From: Streptomyces nojiriensis | GTDB lineage: Bacteria > Actinomycetota > Actinomycetes > Streptomycetales > Streptomycetaceae | Direction of reading: 5' to 3' | Length of the DNA stretch: 64,000 nucleotides | Assembly: GCF_017639205.1 (NCBI RefSeq) | Contig: NZ_CP071139.1 | Span: 1,240,001 to 1,304,000, forward strand | Shown: positions 15,312 to 24,890 of the stretch, one piece after another | How positions within the stretch are numbered: the first letter of the stretch is position 1 | Layout: every line of letters starts with the position of its first letter | The notes under the pieces: generated by a model | Databases searched by the model: none | What the model saw: the letters and a program-made list of their open reading frames with translations, nothing else | What the model was told of the DNA's origin: nothing | Made by a program: the position numbers and the translations under genes

Positions 15312-16613
15312 ATGGAGCGGATCATCGAGGAGATACGCGAGGACCTGTCCCGCCGGATCGCCGTGGCGGCGGACCGGCTCGCCGACCGCACGCTGGCCGA
15401 GGACCCCGCCTACGCCGCCCTGCTGGGCCGGGCCGAGCTGCGCGAGCGGATCCACCACACCCTCCGCCAGGCCGTCGAGGGGCTGCTCCGCACCTCCCGG
15501 GGCCTGCCGGTGGAGCTCGCCGAAGCCCGGGCCGTCGGCGCGCTCCGTGCCGAGCAGGGGCTGCCGCTCACCTCCCTGCTGCGCACCCACCGCCGTGGCG
15601 GCCGGCTGCTCTGGCAGAGCCTCACGGAGGCCGTGACCGCGCACGACCGGGCGGCGCTGCCCCGGCTGCTGCCCGGCGCGACCGCGTTGTGGGACGTGCT
15701 GGACCAGATGACGGACGCCATGACGGAGTCGTACCGTCTGACGGAGTCCGCGCACGGCGACCGGGACCGGGAGCGCCGGGCGGCCCTGCTGGACGTGCTG
15801 CTCGACGGCGGGGACGGGCTGTCGGCCACGGCCGCGGAAGTCTCCGCCGCCGGAGTCCCGGCGGCCGGAGCGGCCGCCGCACAGCTGGGGCTGCCGGAGC
15901 GGGGCCGGTTCACGGTGGTCGTGCTGGCCGGTGACGCGTCCGGCATCCAGGCCGCGCCGACCACAGCGGCCGGGCCCGGAGCCGCGTCGGCTCCGCGCGT
16001 GCTGTGGCGCATCCGCACCGACGGGGAGATCGGCCTGGTGGAGCTCGGCCACCATCCGCTGGAGTCCGTACGGGAGCTGCTCGCGCCCCTCGGGGTGCGC
16101 GCCGGGGTCGGTCCGGTCGTCACGGCGCCGGCCGAGGTGGCCCGGGCGCACCGGCTGGCCGCCCTCGCACTGCGCACCGCCCCCGAGTCCGAGGGCCCGC
16201 GCACCGCGCTGCTGGACGAACGGCTGCCGGCGGCGCTGGTCGCGGCCCAGGCCGAGCTGGCGGGCCGGCTGCGCCAGGTGGTGCTCGGTCCGGTGCTCGC
16301 GCTGCCCGCGGCGGACCGGCGGACGCTCCTGACGACCCTGGGCACCTGGCTGGCCTGCCGGGGCTCGACCACGGACGCCGCGCAGCGGCTGTACTGCCAC
16401 CGCAACACCGTCTCCAACCGGCTGCGGCGCCTCGAGCAGCTCACCGGCCGCTCCCTGTCGGACCCCCGGCAGGTGGTGGAGCTGGCGCTGGCGCACTCGG
16501 CGGTGCTGCAGCGCGTCGAAGCAGAACCCGCTACCCGTCCCGCCGCGCCGGATCCGCGGGCCGCGCGGACTCCAGGAGGTACGGTACGTCGATCACCGCG
16601 ACGCCCGGCGTGA
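15312..16613 (+). CDS. PucR/CdaR-type transcriptional regulator
   Basis: A 433-residue regulator. The N-terminal 150 residues are helical, with the arrangement seen in RsbRD-like sensor domains (LLRTSRGLPVELAEARAVG, LTSLLRTHRRGGRLLW). A GGDEF-derived middle region follows. The C-terminal PucR HTH is at about residues 350-405: LGTWLACRGSTTDAAQRL and YCHRNTVSNRLRRLEQLTG. The last 35 residues are Arg/Pro/Ala-rich and run beneath the end of the convergent KimA-like gene, giving an 83-bp tail-to-tail overlap (16531-16613). It probably controls local metabolism or transport. Its promoter is shared with the TetR gene, so TetR control is likely. Confidence 0.88.
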   Translation: MERIIEEIREDLSRRIAVAADRLADRTLAEDPAYAALLGRAELRERIHHTLRQAVEGLLRTSRGLPVELAEARAVGALRAEQGLPLTSLLRTHRRGGRLLWQSLTEAVTAHDRAALPRLLPGATALWDVLDQMTDAMTESYRLTESAHGDRDRERRAALLDVLLDGGDGLSATAAEVSAAGVPAAGAAAAQLGLPERGRFTVVVLAGDASGIQAAPTTAAGPGAASAPRVLWRIRTDGEIGLVELGHHPLESVRELLAPLGVRAGVGPVVTAPAEVARAHRLAALALRTAPESEGPRTALLDERLPAALVAAQAELAGRLRQVVLGPVLALPAADRRTLLTTLGTWLACRGSTTDAAQRLYCHRNTVSNRLRRLEQLTGRSLSDPRQVVELALAHSAVLQRVEAEPATRPAAPDPRAARTPGGTVRRSPRRPA

Positions 16614-18471
16614 AGAGCAGCCGGGCCTTCAGCCGCAGGGCGTTCTGGTTGTGCAGGGGCTGCTCCCACCAGTGGCCCACCACGTACTCGGGGATGACCA
16701 CCGAGAGCATGTCCGTCCGGGAGCCGGCGGCCAGTTCCTCGACGTGGGCCAGGATCGGGCCCACCACCTCGCGGTACGGCGAGTGCAGGATCTTCAGCGG
16801 CAGGCCGGTGTCGTGCGCGGCCCACGCCTCGCGCAGCCGGGCCGCCTCCTGCTCGTCCGCCGCGACGGTGACCGCCGTCAGGGTGTCCGGGCGCAGGCCC
16901 TGCGCGTAGCCGATGGCCTTGAGCGTCGGGGCCTGCACGGCGGCGACCAGGACCAGTACGTGGTGGCGGGCGGGCCTGCGCGGGGTGGCGCCGGGGTCGA
17001 TGGCGACCTGCCGGGCGACCTGGTCGTAGTGGCGGCGGACCGCCTTCATGCCGAGGAAGAGCAGCGGCATGGCGATGACGACCAGCCAGGCGCCGTGGGT
17101 GAACTTGGTGAGCAGGACGATGACGAGGACCAGGCCGGTCAGGGTGGCGCCGACGGCGTTGATGGCGCGCCTGCGGTGGATGTGGATCCGCTCCTCGCGC
17201 GCGGTGGCGGGTGAGGCGAGCACCTTGCGCCAGTGCCGGACCATGCCCGACTGGGAGAGGGTGAAGGAGACGAAGACGCCGATGATGTAGAGCTGGATGA
17301 GGCGGGTCAGTTCGGCGTCGAAGGCCACGATGAGGGCGATGGCGGCGAGTGCGAGGAGTACGACGCCGTTGGAGTAGACGAGCCTGTCGCCGCGGTTGAA
17401 GAGCTGGCGGGGCGCGTACCGGTCCTTGGCCAGGATCGAGGCGAGCATCGGGAAGCCGTTGAAGGCGGTGTTCGCGGCGAGGATCAGGACGCCCGCGGTG
17501 ACGGCCTGGAGGAGGTAGAAGAGGAAGTTCCAGCTGCCGAAGGTGGCGCGGCCGATCTGGGCGAGGGCGGTGGAGGTCGCGGTGCCCGGGGGCAGGCCCA
17601 GTTCGGTGGGGTCGGCGGCGACGTGCACCTGGTACGACATGGCCAGGGCGGTGATGCCGACGAACATCGTCACGGAGAGCACGCCCATGGCGGCGAGCGT
17701 GGTCGCGGCGTTGTCCGCCTTGGGCTTGCGGAAGGCGGGGACGCCGTTGCTGATGGCCTCGACGCCCGTGAGGGCGGTGCATCCGGAGGCGAAGGCGCGC
17801 ATCGTGAGGAACACCAGGGCGAGTCCGGTGTAGGTGTCGACCGGGGTGATCGGGAGGTCGGCGGACTCGGCGCGGATGGTGTCGCCGGTGCCGAGCCGTA
17901 CGGCGGCGACGGCGAACATGAGGTAGATGACGAGGACGAAGCCGTAGGTGGGGATGGCGAAGATGCGGCCCGACTCCCTTACGCCGCGCAGGTTCATGAG
18001 GGTCAGCAGCACCACGAAGGCGACGGAGAGGACCACTTCGTGGTCGCTGAGGGAGGGAACGGCGGAGGTGATGGCGGAGACGCCGGAGACGACGGAGACC
18101 GCGACGGTCATCACGTAGTCGACGAGGAGGGCGCTGGCGGCGGTGAGCGCGGCGGTCTGCCCGAGGTTCTCCGAGCTGACGACGTAGGCGCCGCCTCCGC
18201 CCGGGTACGCGTGGCAGGTCTGCCGGTACGAGGCGACGACGACGGTGAGCAGGAAGACGATGGCGGCGGCCGCGTACCAGGTGAGGTGCAGCAGTGCGAC
18301 GCCGCCGAGGGCGAGGATCAGCAGGATCTCCTCGGTGGCGTAGGCCACGGAGGAGAGCGGGTCGCTGCAGAAGATCGGCAGGGCAAGTCTTTTGGGCAGC
18401 AGGGTCTCGCCCAGGCGGGCGGTGTCGAGGGGTTCGCCGACCAGCATGCGTTTCACATTGATACGCCTCAT
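16531..18471 (-). CDS. APC-superfamily permease, KimA (YdaO)-like potassium importer
   Basis: A 646-residue integral membrane protein with about 12 helices and a soluble C-terminal domain. The N-terminal LPKRLALPIFCSDPLSSVAYATEEIL block is diagnostic of the KimA/YdaO group, high-affinity proton-coupled potassium importers with APC fold. YPGGGGAYVVSSENLG and GVEAISNGVPAF continue the pattern. Residues about 490-640 (VQAPTLKAIGYAQGL, LKILHSPYREVVGPILAHVEEL) form a universal-stress-like domain, which in Bacillus KimA binds c-di-AMP. Amino-acid permease is the generic alternative. The gene follows the PucR-type gene after only 30 nt on the same strand, and its C-terminus overlaps the convergent gene. 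I see no strong ribosome binding site, so coupling to upstream translation is possible. Confidence 0.85.
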   Translation of the reverse strand: MRRINVKRMLVGEPLDTARLGETLLPKRLALPIFCSDPLSSVAYATEEILLILALGGVALLHLTWYAAAAIVFLLTVVVASYRQTCHAYPGGGGAYVVSSENLGQTAALTAASALLVDYVMTVAVSVVSGVSAITSAVPSLSDHEVVLSVAFVVLLTLMNLRGVRESGRIFAIPTYGFVLVIYLMFAVAAVRLGTGDTIRAESADLPITPVDTYTGLALVFLTMRAFASGCTALTGVEAISNGVPAFRKPKADNAATTLAAMGVLSVTMFVGITALAMSYQVHVAADPTELGLPPGTATSTALAQIGRATFGSWNFLFYLLQAVTAGVLILAANTAFNGFPMLASILAKDRYAPRQLFNRGDRLVYSNGVVLLALAAIALIVAFDAELTRLIQLYIIGVFVSFTLSQSGMVRHWRKVLASPATAREERIHIHRRRAINAVGATLTGLVLVIVLLTKFTHGAWLVVIAMPLLFLGMKAVRRHYDQVARQVAIDPGATPRRPARHHVLVLVAAVQAPTLKAIGYAQGLRPDTLTAVTVAADEQEAARLREAWAAHDTGLPLKILHSPYREVVGPILAHVEELAAGSRTDMLSVVIPEYVVGHWWEQPLHNQNALRLKARLLFTPGVAVIDVPYLLESARPADPARRDG

Positions 18472-18475
18472 TCAG

Positions 18476-18502
18476 GCATGATCATGCATTTGATCCATGC
18501 AT
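18476..18502. repeat. Cluster of short palindromes between PucR-type and KimA-like genes
   Basis: GCATGATCATGC (18476-18487) is a perfect 12-bp palindrome immediately upstream of the KimA-like ATG, and ATGCAT recurs at 18484-18489 and 18497-18502. In a 30-bp gap of such a GC-rich genome this AT-rich palindromic patch stands out. It could be an operator or an RNA element at the intercistronic junction. Confidence 0.5.
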
Positions 18503-19992
18503 CATCCCTTTTGAGGCTTGTGACACCCGGCGAGGTCCTCCGCCCGGTGTGCCAGCCACAGGTCGTGGCGGGCACTGGGGGACTGCAGCAGGGAGCGCTC
18601 CAGCAGTGCCTCGATCCGGGTCAGCCGCTTGCGGACGCCGGGGACGGAGACGCCCAGCGCCGCGGCCGCCGGGAGGAGTTGGGCGTCGTGCGCCAGCCAG
18701 GCACGGACCGTGTCCCGGGCTCCCGGCGGGGCGTCCGGTCCGGTCAGCGCGCTCAGATGGGTACGGGCCCAGTCGGTCAGGCGTGGGTCGCGCAGCACGT
18801 CGTCGAGACCGGGGGCGGCCCCGGAGGCGTCGTCGCCGGTCCCCGCCCCGGCTCCCGCACCCGGCCCGGCCCCGGCGCCGGTCTCCGACGTGAGCCGCAG
18901 GGCGAGGGAGAGCGCCGCCTGGTCCGCCAGTCGTGCGAGGTCCAGGCCGAGCAGGGCCTCGATCAGGCGGAGCCGGGCCGTCAGGGTGTTGCGGTGGATC
19001 TTCAGCAGCCGGGTGGCGCGCGAGGTGAAGTTCAGCCAGGCGTGGGCGGTGGCGCGCAGCTCCTGCGCGCCGGGGTCCTGGGGGCGCCGGGGCGCGTGCG
19101 CGTGCAGGGGCGCGAGCAGGGCCTCGGCCCAGCGGACCCCCGCCTCGTAGGCGGCGAGGGCCAGTTCGGGTCCGGGCCCGAACCGCGCGTGCCCGTCACC
19201 GCTCGCCCGGGCGACGGCCAGCGCGTGGAAGGCCTGGGTGTAGGCGGCCGGCGCCTCGCTCAGGCCCGCCTCCCCGCTGACCCCGACGGCGCATTCCGGC
19301 GCCGCCGCCACCAGCGCTTCGGCCAGGGGGTCGCCGGTGGCGGGCACCGCGGCCGGGTCGGGCGGGGCGAGCACGATGAGGTGGCGCACGTAGACCGGAC
19401 AGCGCACGATCCAGGCCCGGCCGCCCGTCAGTTCCCGGCAGATCCGCATGACTTCGCCGCGCCGTCCGGGCGGGCACTCGACGACGTACATCCGCATCGG
19501 GTCGGGCAGCTCGGGGCCCAGCGTGGCGGAGATCTGGTGGGCGGTGGACAGCTGGCCGTTCATCAGCAGGTGGAGTACGGCTTCGCGGACCTGCGCTTCG
19601 GCGCGCCGGACCCGTTCCTCCCGCCGCCCGGCCTCCTCGGCGCGCAGCACGAGGTCCAGCGGTACGGCCGCGTCCGCGAGGAGTGCGGGCGCACCGGGGT
19701 GGTGCGGCTGCTCCAATACGGCGGCCAGCACGCGCCGGCCGTCCAGCGCGAACAGCAGGGTCGCGCGGTCGGCGCCGTGCAGGACCGCGGACCGTACGCC
19801 GCGGGCGCCCAGCTCGGCGGCGCCGCGCACGGCGGCCTCGGGAGCCGGGCCGTGCTCCGCTTCGGCGTCCACCACCCCGACCCAGCCGCCGAGATGGGAG
19901 GCGAGCCACTCCAGCAGTGCGGTCGATCCCCCGGCGTGGACGAGCCGGTGGACCTTGAGGACGTCGTCGGACCGGGACACGGCCGCATTCAA
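18502..19992 (-). CDS. PucR-type regulator with two C-terminal HTH modules
   Basis: A 496-residue regulator. The N-terminal half is a GAF-like or purine-catabolism-type sensor (WVGVVDAEAEHGPAPEAAVRG; SAVLHGADRATLLFALDG), and a middle region includes PPGRRGEVMRICRELTGG. A PucR HTH is at about residues 315-370 (TSRATRLLKIHRNTLTARLRLIEALLG). After a Gly/Ala linker of about 35 residues a second similar HTH occurs near 450 (LPAAAALGVSVPGVRKRLTRIEALLE), an unusual duplication. It is immediately upstream of the KimA-like gene, so it may control potassium uptake or sense a related signal. The upstream gap of 167 bp contains no other gene. Confidence 0.85.
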   Translation of the reverse strand: MNAAVSRSDDVLKVHRLVHAGGSTALLEWLASHLGGWVGVVDAEAEHGPAPEAAVRGAAELGARGVRSAVLHGADRATLLFALDGRRVLAAVLEQPHHPGAPALLADAAVPLDLVLRAEEAGRREERVRRAEAQVREAVLHLLMNGQLSTAHQISATLGPELPDPMRMYVVECPPGRRGEVMRICRELTGGRAWIVRCPVYVRHLIVLAPPDPAAVPATGDPLAEALVAAAPECAVGVSGEAGLSEAPAAYTQAFHALAVARASGDGHARFGPGPELALAAYEAGVRWAEALLAPLHAHAPRRPQDPGAQELRATAHAWLNFTSRATRLLKIHRNTLTARLRLIEALLGLDLARLADQAALSLALRLTSETGAGAGPGAGAGAGTGDDASGAAPGLDDVLRDPRLTDWARTHLSALTGPDAPPGARDTVRAWLAHDAQLLPAAAALGVSVPGVRKRLTRIEALLERSLLQSPSARHDLWLAHRAEDLAGCHKPQKG

Positions 19993-20159
19993 CCATCCGG
20001 CGGCTCACTGTGCGCTGTGATACCGGTCTCGCCCGCTCACTGGGCAGGACGAACCCTGTGCATGTCCCGGCCTGCGCGTAGGTTGGGGGACGAGCGGCAG
20101 GATCCCGGCGGCTTCGATTGGAGTCGGACACGGGGGAAGCCACGGGATCCCGCCGCCGC

Positions 20160-20615
20160 TCACATCTTGCGGGCCGCGCTGCGGATGGCCTCCCGGATGC
20201 GGAAGTAGGTGCCGCAGCGGCAGATGTTGGCGATGGCGTCGATGTCCTCGTCCGTGGGCTCGCTCGTGCGCTTCAGCAGGGCGACGGCGGCCATGATCTG
20301 GCCGGGCTGGCAGAAGCCGCACTGGGCGACGTCCTGTTCGAGCCAGGCCTCCTGCACGGGGTGCAGGTCGTCCCCGTCCGCCAGGCCCTCGATGGTGGTC
20401 ACCGTCCGGCCGGCGCACGCGGAGACCGGCACCACGCAGGGACGGATGTCGGCGCCGTCCAGGTGGCTGGTGCAGGCCTTGCAGACGTCCACCCCGCAGC
20501 CGTACTTGGGGCCGCGGACGCCCAGCATGTCGCGGAGCACCCACAGCAGGGGCAGGTCGTCGGGCGCGTCCACGGTGACGGCGCGCCCGTTGACAGTGAA
20601 GGTGTGCGAGGGCAC
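20160..20615 (-). CDS. 2Fe-2S subunit of a xanthine/aldehyde oxidase-family molybdenum hydroxylase
   Basis: Small iron-sulfur subunit, 151 residues, carrying two [2Fe-2S] clusters that pass electrons from the molybdenum site. The plant-ferredoxin-like N-terminal domain has [17 protein letters not shown] with a further Cys in IRPCVV. The all-alpha second domain has [11 protein letters not shown] and the conserved NICRCGTY. This matches IorA/QorS-type partners. The start is the GTG at 20615, with AGGAG 7 nt upstream. It is transcribed 22 nt after the large molybdopterin subunit, which is the usual pairing for isoquinoline 1-oxidoreductase-type enzymes. Confidence 0.93.
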   Translation of the reverse strand: MPSHTFTVNGRAVTVDAPDDLPLLWVLRDMLGVRGPKYGCGVDVCKACTSHLDGADIRPCVVPVSACAGRTVTTIEGLADGDDLHPVQEAWLEQDVAQCGFCQPGQIMAAVALLKRTSEPTDEDIDAIANICRCGTYFRIREAIRSAARKM

Positions 20616-20637
20616 GGGGGTACTCCTGGATCCGGGA

Positions 20638-22866
20638 CTAGCGCGGGTAGGGGGTGAAGTCGACGTCGAAGTCGAGGGGGAAACTGCGTGGTTTGGAACC
20701 GGTGGCCCTGGCCCAGGCGTTGGCGATCGCGCCGACGGCGGCGGGCACGCCGAGCTCGCCCGCGCCACCCGGCTCCTCGCCGGTGGCCGGCAGCACGAAG
20801 ACCCGTACGTCGCGCGGGGTGTCGCGCTGCCTGGCCCAGTGGAACTGGCTGTAGCTGCCCTCCAGCGGAAGCCCGCGGTCGAGGTGCAGCCCGGCGCGCA
20901 GGGTGGTGGAGATCGCGTCGGTGAGTCCGCCGATCATCTGGGCCTCCAGGCCGCGCGGGTTGACCGGCAGGCCCACGTCCACGGCGATGACGGCCTTGGT
21001 GATTCGGACGTGGTCGCGGTCACGGGTGTCGATCTCGACGAGGCACGCGGTGCGGGACTTGTACTCCTCGTGGAAGGCGATGCCCTGGGCGCGGCCGGCC
21101 TCCATCGGCCGTCCCCAGTTCCCCTCCTCGGCCACCTTGTCGAGTACGGCGCGCTGGGCGTCGGTCTTCAGGAAGGTGCGCCGGAACCGGTACGGGTCCC
21201 GGCCCGTCCGGGCGGCGAGTTCGTCGACCACGATCTCCTCGGCTCCGCGCGTGTTGGCGGAGTAGACCGAGCGCCAGGAGCCGGTGGGGATCCCGGTGGG
21301 CACCTCGGTGAGGGCCTGGGTGGTGAGGCCGAAGTGGTACGGGGACTTCACCGTGGTGTGGAAGAGGGTCTGGGCGAGGGTGGCGTTGCCGATGCCGGGC
21401 GGCAGGCTGGCCGCGGTGGCGGTGATGATCTCGCCGAGCCCGTGCCGGAAGTCGGTCTCGGCGGCGGCGACGCGGTGCTCGAAGCTGAGGACCTCGCCCA
21501 GCAGGTGGGTGGCGCGGATCTTGTGGTGGGTCGCGGGGCGCATCCGGCCGTGCCGGGTGTCGTCCACGCGGGTCCACATGAGCCGGACGGGGCGGCGGCA
21601 GGCCTTGGAGATGCGCGCGGCCTCCAGGGCGGCGTCGAAGAAGAGCCGCCGGCCGAAGGAGCCGCCGGCCTGGACCACGTGCACCGTGACCTTGGACAGC
21701 GGCAGGCCGAGCTCGGCGGCGATGGTCTCGCGGGCCACGATCGGGGACTTGAGGCCGGACCAGATCTCGGCCCGGTCCTCGCGCACGTCGGCGACGGCGG
21801 AGTTGGTCTCCATCGGGGCGTGGCTGACGAAGGCGAAGTCGAACTCGGCGTCGACGTACGGGGTCAGGAGGGGCGGGACCAGCAACGGTGGTGTGGCGGC
21901 GCGCAGTTCGGCGCGGATCCGGTCGTCGGACAGCTGATCGGCCGGCCCGGGGCCCCAGGTGACCTGGAGGGCCGTCTTGGCGTCGATGGCCTGGCCGAAG
22001 GTCTCGGCGACGACGGCGACCCCGGTCGGGACGGTCACCACGTGCAGGACGCCCGGCATGGCCCGGACGGCGGCGAGGTTGGTGACGGTGCGGACCGTGC
22101 CGCCGAGGGTGGGCGGGCGGCGCACGACGCAGGGTTTGGCGCCGGGCACGTCGAGGTCGAGGGTGTACTGCAGGGCGCCGGTGACCATGGCCCGGGCGTC
22201 GACGCGGCCGGTCGGCCTGCCCACGAGGGTGTGCCCGGCCCGCTTCTTGGGGGTGGCGCCGAGGACGGTCAGCCCGGGGTCGGCGGCGGCCGCGGCGAGG
22301 TCGCCGTAGTCGGCGGTGCGGCCGTCGGGGGCGCGGACGGTGCCGCCGGAGGTGGTCAGTGCGGCCGGGGTCAGCTTCCAGCGGTGGGCGGCGGCCGCGA
22401 CGAGGCGGGCCCGGGCGGTGGCGGCGCACTGGCGGACCGGCCCGTAGAGGGAGCGGATGGAGTTGGAGGAACCGGTGAGCTGGTTGAAGAGCAGCTCGGG
22501 CCGGGCGTCGTCCAGTTCCACGCGTACGTCGGCCAGGGGCGCGTCGAGTTCCTCCGCGACCAGCATGGCCACGGCGGTGGTGAGGCCCTGGCCGACCTCC
22601 TCGCGCGGAAGCCGGAAGCGGATGGTGCCGTCCGCCTCGACGGCGAGCGCCAGCAGGGCCGAGGTGGGTGCGCCGGCCAGGATGAACAGGTCGCCCAGGT
22701 CGATCACGTCGGCGATGGCCGGCAGGGAGGGCACGACGGCGTGGGCGGGCTGCGGGGTCAGCGCGTCGGCGCCGGCCCGGGTGACCAGGGCCAGGGTCGG
22801 TGCGGCCACGAGGAAGGTGAGGAAGGAACGGCGGCTCTGCCCCGCGGCGTGGTTCTGCCCGGTCAT
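20638..22866 (-). CDS. Molybdopterin-binding large subunit, isoquinoline 1-oxidoreductase beta-like (IorB type)
   Basis: Catalytic subunit of 742 residues in the xanthine oxidase superfamily. A twin-arginine signal ([22 protein letters not shown], about residues 11-32) predicts export of the folded enzyme with its small subunit. Cofactor and active-site blocks are visible: [42 protein letters not shown], and the C-terminal [15 protein letters not shown] with the catalytic-type Glu near residue 702. The overall order fits the IorB group. It probably oxidises an aldehyde or N-heterocycle; the natural substrate is unknown. No FAD subunit is present, as expected for this group, so electrons would leave through the 2Fe-2S subunit, perhaps to a cytochrome. 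It is first in a two-gene operon. Confidence 0.92.
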   Translation of the reverse strand: MTGQNHAAGQSRRSFLTFLVAAPTLALVTRAGADALTPQPAHAVVPSLPAIADVIDLGDLFILAGAPTSALLALAVEADGTIRFRLPREEVGQGLTTAVAMLVAEELDAPLADVRVELDDARPELLFNQLTGSSNSIRSLYGPVRQCAATARARLVAAAAHRWKLTPAALTTSGGTVRAPDGRTADYGDLAAAAADPGLTVLGATPKKRAGHTLVGRPTGRVDARAMVTGALQYTLDLDVPGAKPCVVRRPPTLGGTVRTVTNLAAVRAMPGVLHVVTVPTGVAVVAETFGQAIDAKTALQVTWGPGPADQLSDDRIRAELRAATPPLLVPPLLTPYVDAEFDFAFVSHAPMETNSAVADVREDRAEIWSGLKSPIVARETIAAELGLPLSKVTVHVVQAGGSFGRRLFFDAALEAARISKACRRPVRLMWTRVDDTRHGRMRPATHHKIRATHLLGEVLSFEHRVAAAETDFRHGLGEIITATAASLPPGIGNATLAQTLFHTTVKSPYHFGLTTQALTEVPTGIPTGSWRSVYSANTRGAEEIVVDELAARTGRDPYRFRRTFLKTDAQRAVLDKVAEEGNWGRPMEAGRAQGIAFHEEYKSRTACLVEIDTRDRDHVRITKAVIAVDVGLPVNPRGLEAQMIGGLTDAISTTLRAGLHLDRGLPLEGSYSQFHWARQRDTPRDVRVFVLPATGEEPGGAGELGVPAAVGAIANAWARATGSKPRSFPLDFDVDFTPYPR

Positions 22867-23355
22867 GTCGTTGTGTGTCCCCACGCTGCGCGGGTCCGCC
22901 CGCGCAGACCTCCCCCGGCTTATTACCGGCACGTAGGGTAGCGACCCGGCAGCGCGTTGGGAAGTCCCGATCACGCCGCGTCATCTACGGCGACATCACT
23001 CGTTCGGGGGTATCCAGGCGGTCCGCCTTGATCCGTTCCTTACGTGATTCCCATGGCGGGCCGGACTCGTACGTCTCGTCCGTACGATCGAGCGACGGTC
23101 ACCGGATGGCTTGATTCCGGCCGCCGTTCGCACGGCGGCGCGATCCCGACCAGCCGATCCTTTTGCGCTGCCCCGGAGTTCGCCTGACCGGATTCGTTCG
23201 CACGTCACGGGCAGGGCGTCAGGCCTGCGGCATATACCAGAAGCAAGAACGTAGCGGATGTTGCCAAACGTCTTACACACCGTCGCGCCCTGTGCAACAG
23301 TCGTTACCGGTCCTTCCTTCAGACTTGGCCGTGCCGCGCCTGTATCGGAGTTCTC
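22867..23355. other. Intergenic region upstream of molybdenum hydroxylase and SpoIIE-type genes
   Basis: A 489-bp divergent gap that is visibly less GC-biased than its flanks. I see no ORF with a ribosome binding site. A loose palindrome, CGTACG-N7-CGTACG-like, occurs around 23069-23092. The GGAG at 23346-23349 is the probable ribosome binding site of the phosphatase gene. The promoters for both flanking operons must lie here, but I cannot place them. Confidence 0.5.
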
Positions 23356-24777
23356 ATGCCGTCCCACCTGTTCGCGGACCGTCCCGCGCAGCCGCCCGAG
23401 CCGGGGTCGGTGGACGCTCTGATCTCGCAGACCCGGCGGCTGCGGGGGGAAGTGGACGCGGTCCGCCGCGACACCGTCGTCGACGACGACGACGCCCAGG
23501 GCCGCTGGCAGCGCGCACTGTGCGACCTCGCCGTCCACCACCTCGACGACCTCCGCGAGCACCTCGGCCAGCTCAAGGAGGGCCTGCCGCCGGCGCCCGA
23601 CCTCGTCGAACAGCCGCAGGCGGCGCCCGAGGCCGGACCCGAGGCCCAGATCCGCGTCGGCAGCGCCGAGTGGAACCTGCTGACCGACGAGGTCAGTTGG
23701 TCCGACGAGCTGTTCCAGATCTTCGGCCGCTCGCCCGAGTCCGGCGCGCTCCCCCTCGACGAACTGGGCTCGACCCTCTTCTCCGAGGACCAGCCGCTGC
23801 TCACCGCGTGGGTCACCGCCTGCCTGGTGGACGGCAGACCGATCGACGGCGAGTTCCGCATCGTCCGGGCCGACGGCCGGGTCCGGACCTTGCACATGAG
23901 AGCCGAGCCGGTACTCGACTCCGACGGCTGTACGGCCTCGATGTGGGCCGTCCTGCGGGACGTGAGTGAACTGCGCCGGAGCCAGCGCGCGGTGCGCGAG
24001 TCGCGTGACTCGCTGCAGCGCCAGCGGGAGATCGCGCAGACCGAGCGCCGGCTGGCGGTCGAGCTGCAGGAAGCCGTGCTCCCCCCGTGGCGCGGCTCCC
24101 TGCGGTTCCCGTACGGCAGCGCGGGCACGCTGGACGTGGCGGCGCACTACCTGCCCTCCGCGACCAGCGCGCTGATCGGCGGCGACTGGTACGACGCGCT
24201 CGAACTCCCCGACGGCTGCTCGATGCTGACGGTCGGCGACCTGACCGGGCACGGGGTGACGGCCACCTCCGGGATGGCGATGATGCTCGGCGCCCTGCGC
24301 GGCATGGCCATGGCGGGCATCGAGCCCGGCCCGCTGATGGGCTGGCTCAACCAGCTCCTGGAGACCTCCGTGCAGCCGGCACTCGGCTCGGCCGTGTGCT
24401 GCCGCTACGATCCCGCCCGCCGGGTCCTGTCCTGGGCGCAGGCGGGCCACCCCGCACCTCTGCTGTTCCGCCACGGATCGGGGCGCTCCCTGCTGCCGCC
24501 GGAGGGCGTCCTGCTCGGCGCGACCTCCGGAGCCTCGTACGGCCAGGCCGAGGAACACCTCGAAGTGGGCGACCTGCTGGTCCTGCACACGGACGGACTC
24601 ACGCCGCGCAGCATCGAGTTCAGCCGGGCGGACGGGACCGAGCGGCTGCTGGCGCTCGCGCCGCGGTTCTCGGTGGCGCGGTCGGCGCAGGAGTGCGTGC
24701 GGATCGTGATCGAGGAGTTCGGCGAGAGCGAGCGCGAGGACGATGCCTGCGTGCTGGTCGCCCGGGTCGGCGGGTAA
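23356..24777 (+). CDS. PAS-SpoIIE (PP2C-type) serine phosphatase
   Basis: A 473-residue regulatory phosphatase of the SpoIIE/RsbU class, which dephosphorylates anti-anti-sigma proteins or related partners. The N-terminal helical part has a short Asp-rich tract (VVDDDDAQG). A PAS-like domain is at about 100-215 (EWNLLTDEVSWSDELFQIFG; FRIVRADGRVRTLHM; VLRDVSELRRSQ). A coiled linker follows. The PP2C domain covers about 235-470: LIGGDWYDALELPDG (about 275), VGDLTGHGV (about 292), HTDGL (about 410) and EREDDACVLVARV at the end, giving the metal-binding Asp residues. No anti-sigma or STAS gene is adjacent, so the target is unknown. A terminator hairpin follows. Confidence 0.93.
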   Translation: MPSHLFADRPAQPPEPGSVDALISQTRRLRGEVDAVRRDTVVDDDDAQGRWQRALCDLAVHHLDDLREHLGQLKEGLPPAPDLVEQPQAAPEAGPEAQIRVGSAEWNLLTDEVSWSDELFQIFGRSPESGALPLDELGSTLFSEDQPLLTAWVTACLVDGRPIDGEFRIVRADGRVRTLHMRAEPVLDSDGCTASMWAVLRDVSELRRSQRAVRESRDSLQRQREIAQTERRLAVELQEAVLPPWRGSLRFPYGSAGTLDVAAHYLPSATSALIGGDWYDALELPDGCSMLTVGDLTGHGVTATSGMAMMLGALRGMAMAGIEPGPLMGWLNQLLETSVQPALGSAVCCRYDPARRVLSWAQAGHPAPLLFRHGSGRSLLPPEGVLLGATSGASYGQAEEHLEVGDLLVLHTDGLTPRSIEFSRADGTERLLALAPRFSVARSAQECVRIVIEEFGESEREDDACVLVARVGG

Positions 24778-24803
24778 CGGGCTTCTGCCTGCAGGGGCTT
24801 CAG

Positions 24804-24830
24804 GGCCGCGCCGGAGGGCGCGGCCTTTCT
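24804..24830 (+). terminator. Terminator of the SpoIIE-type gene
   Basis: Perfect 9-bp stem GGCCGCGCC / GGCGCGGCC with a 4-nt loop, followed by a short T-rich tail (TTTCT). It lies 27 bp after the stop, making this one of the few canonical intrinsic terminators in the window. Confidence 0.85.
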
Positions 24831-24890
24831 CGTCTCCGTACGGGGCTTCGTGCACGGCGTGCGGCGGACCGTGCGGGGGCGGGCGTGGGA

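Noticed and set aside
18472..18501. c-di-AMP (ydaO-type) riboswitch before the KimA-like gene
   Set aside because: Only 30 nt separate it from the upstream gene, too short for that riboswitch, which is over 100 nt.
23069..23092. Loose CGTACG-type palindrome upstream of the SpoIIE-type gene as an operator
   Set aside because: CGTACG is self-complementary and very common in Streptomyces promoters; no extended symmetry beyond it.
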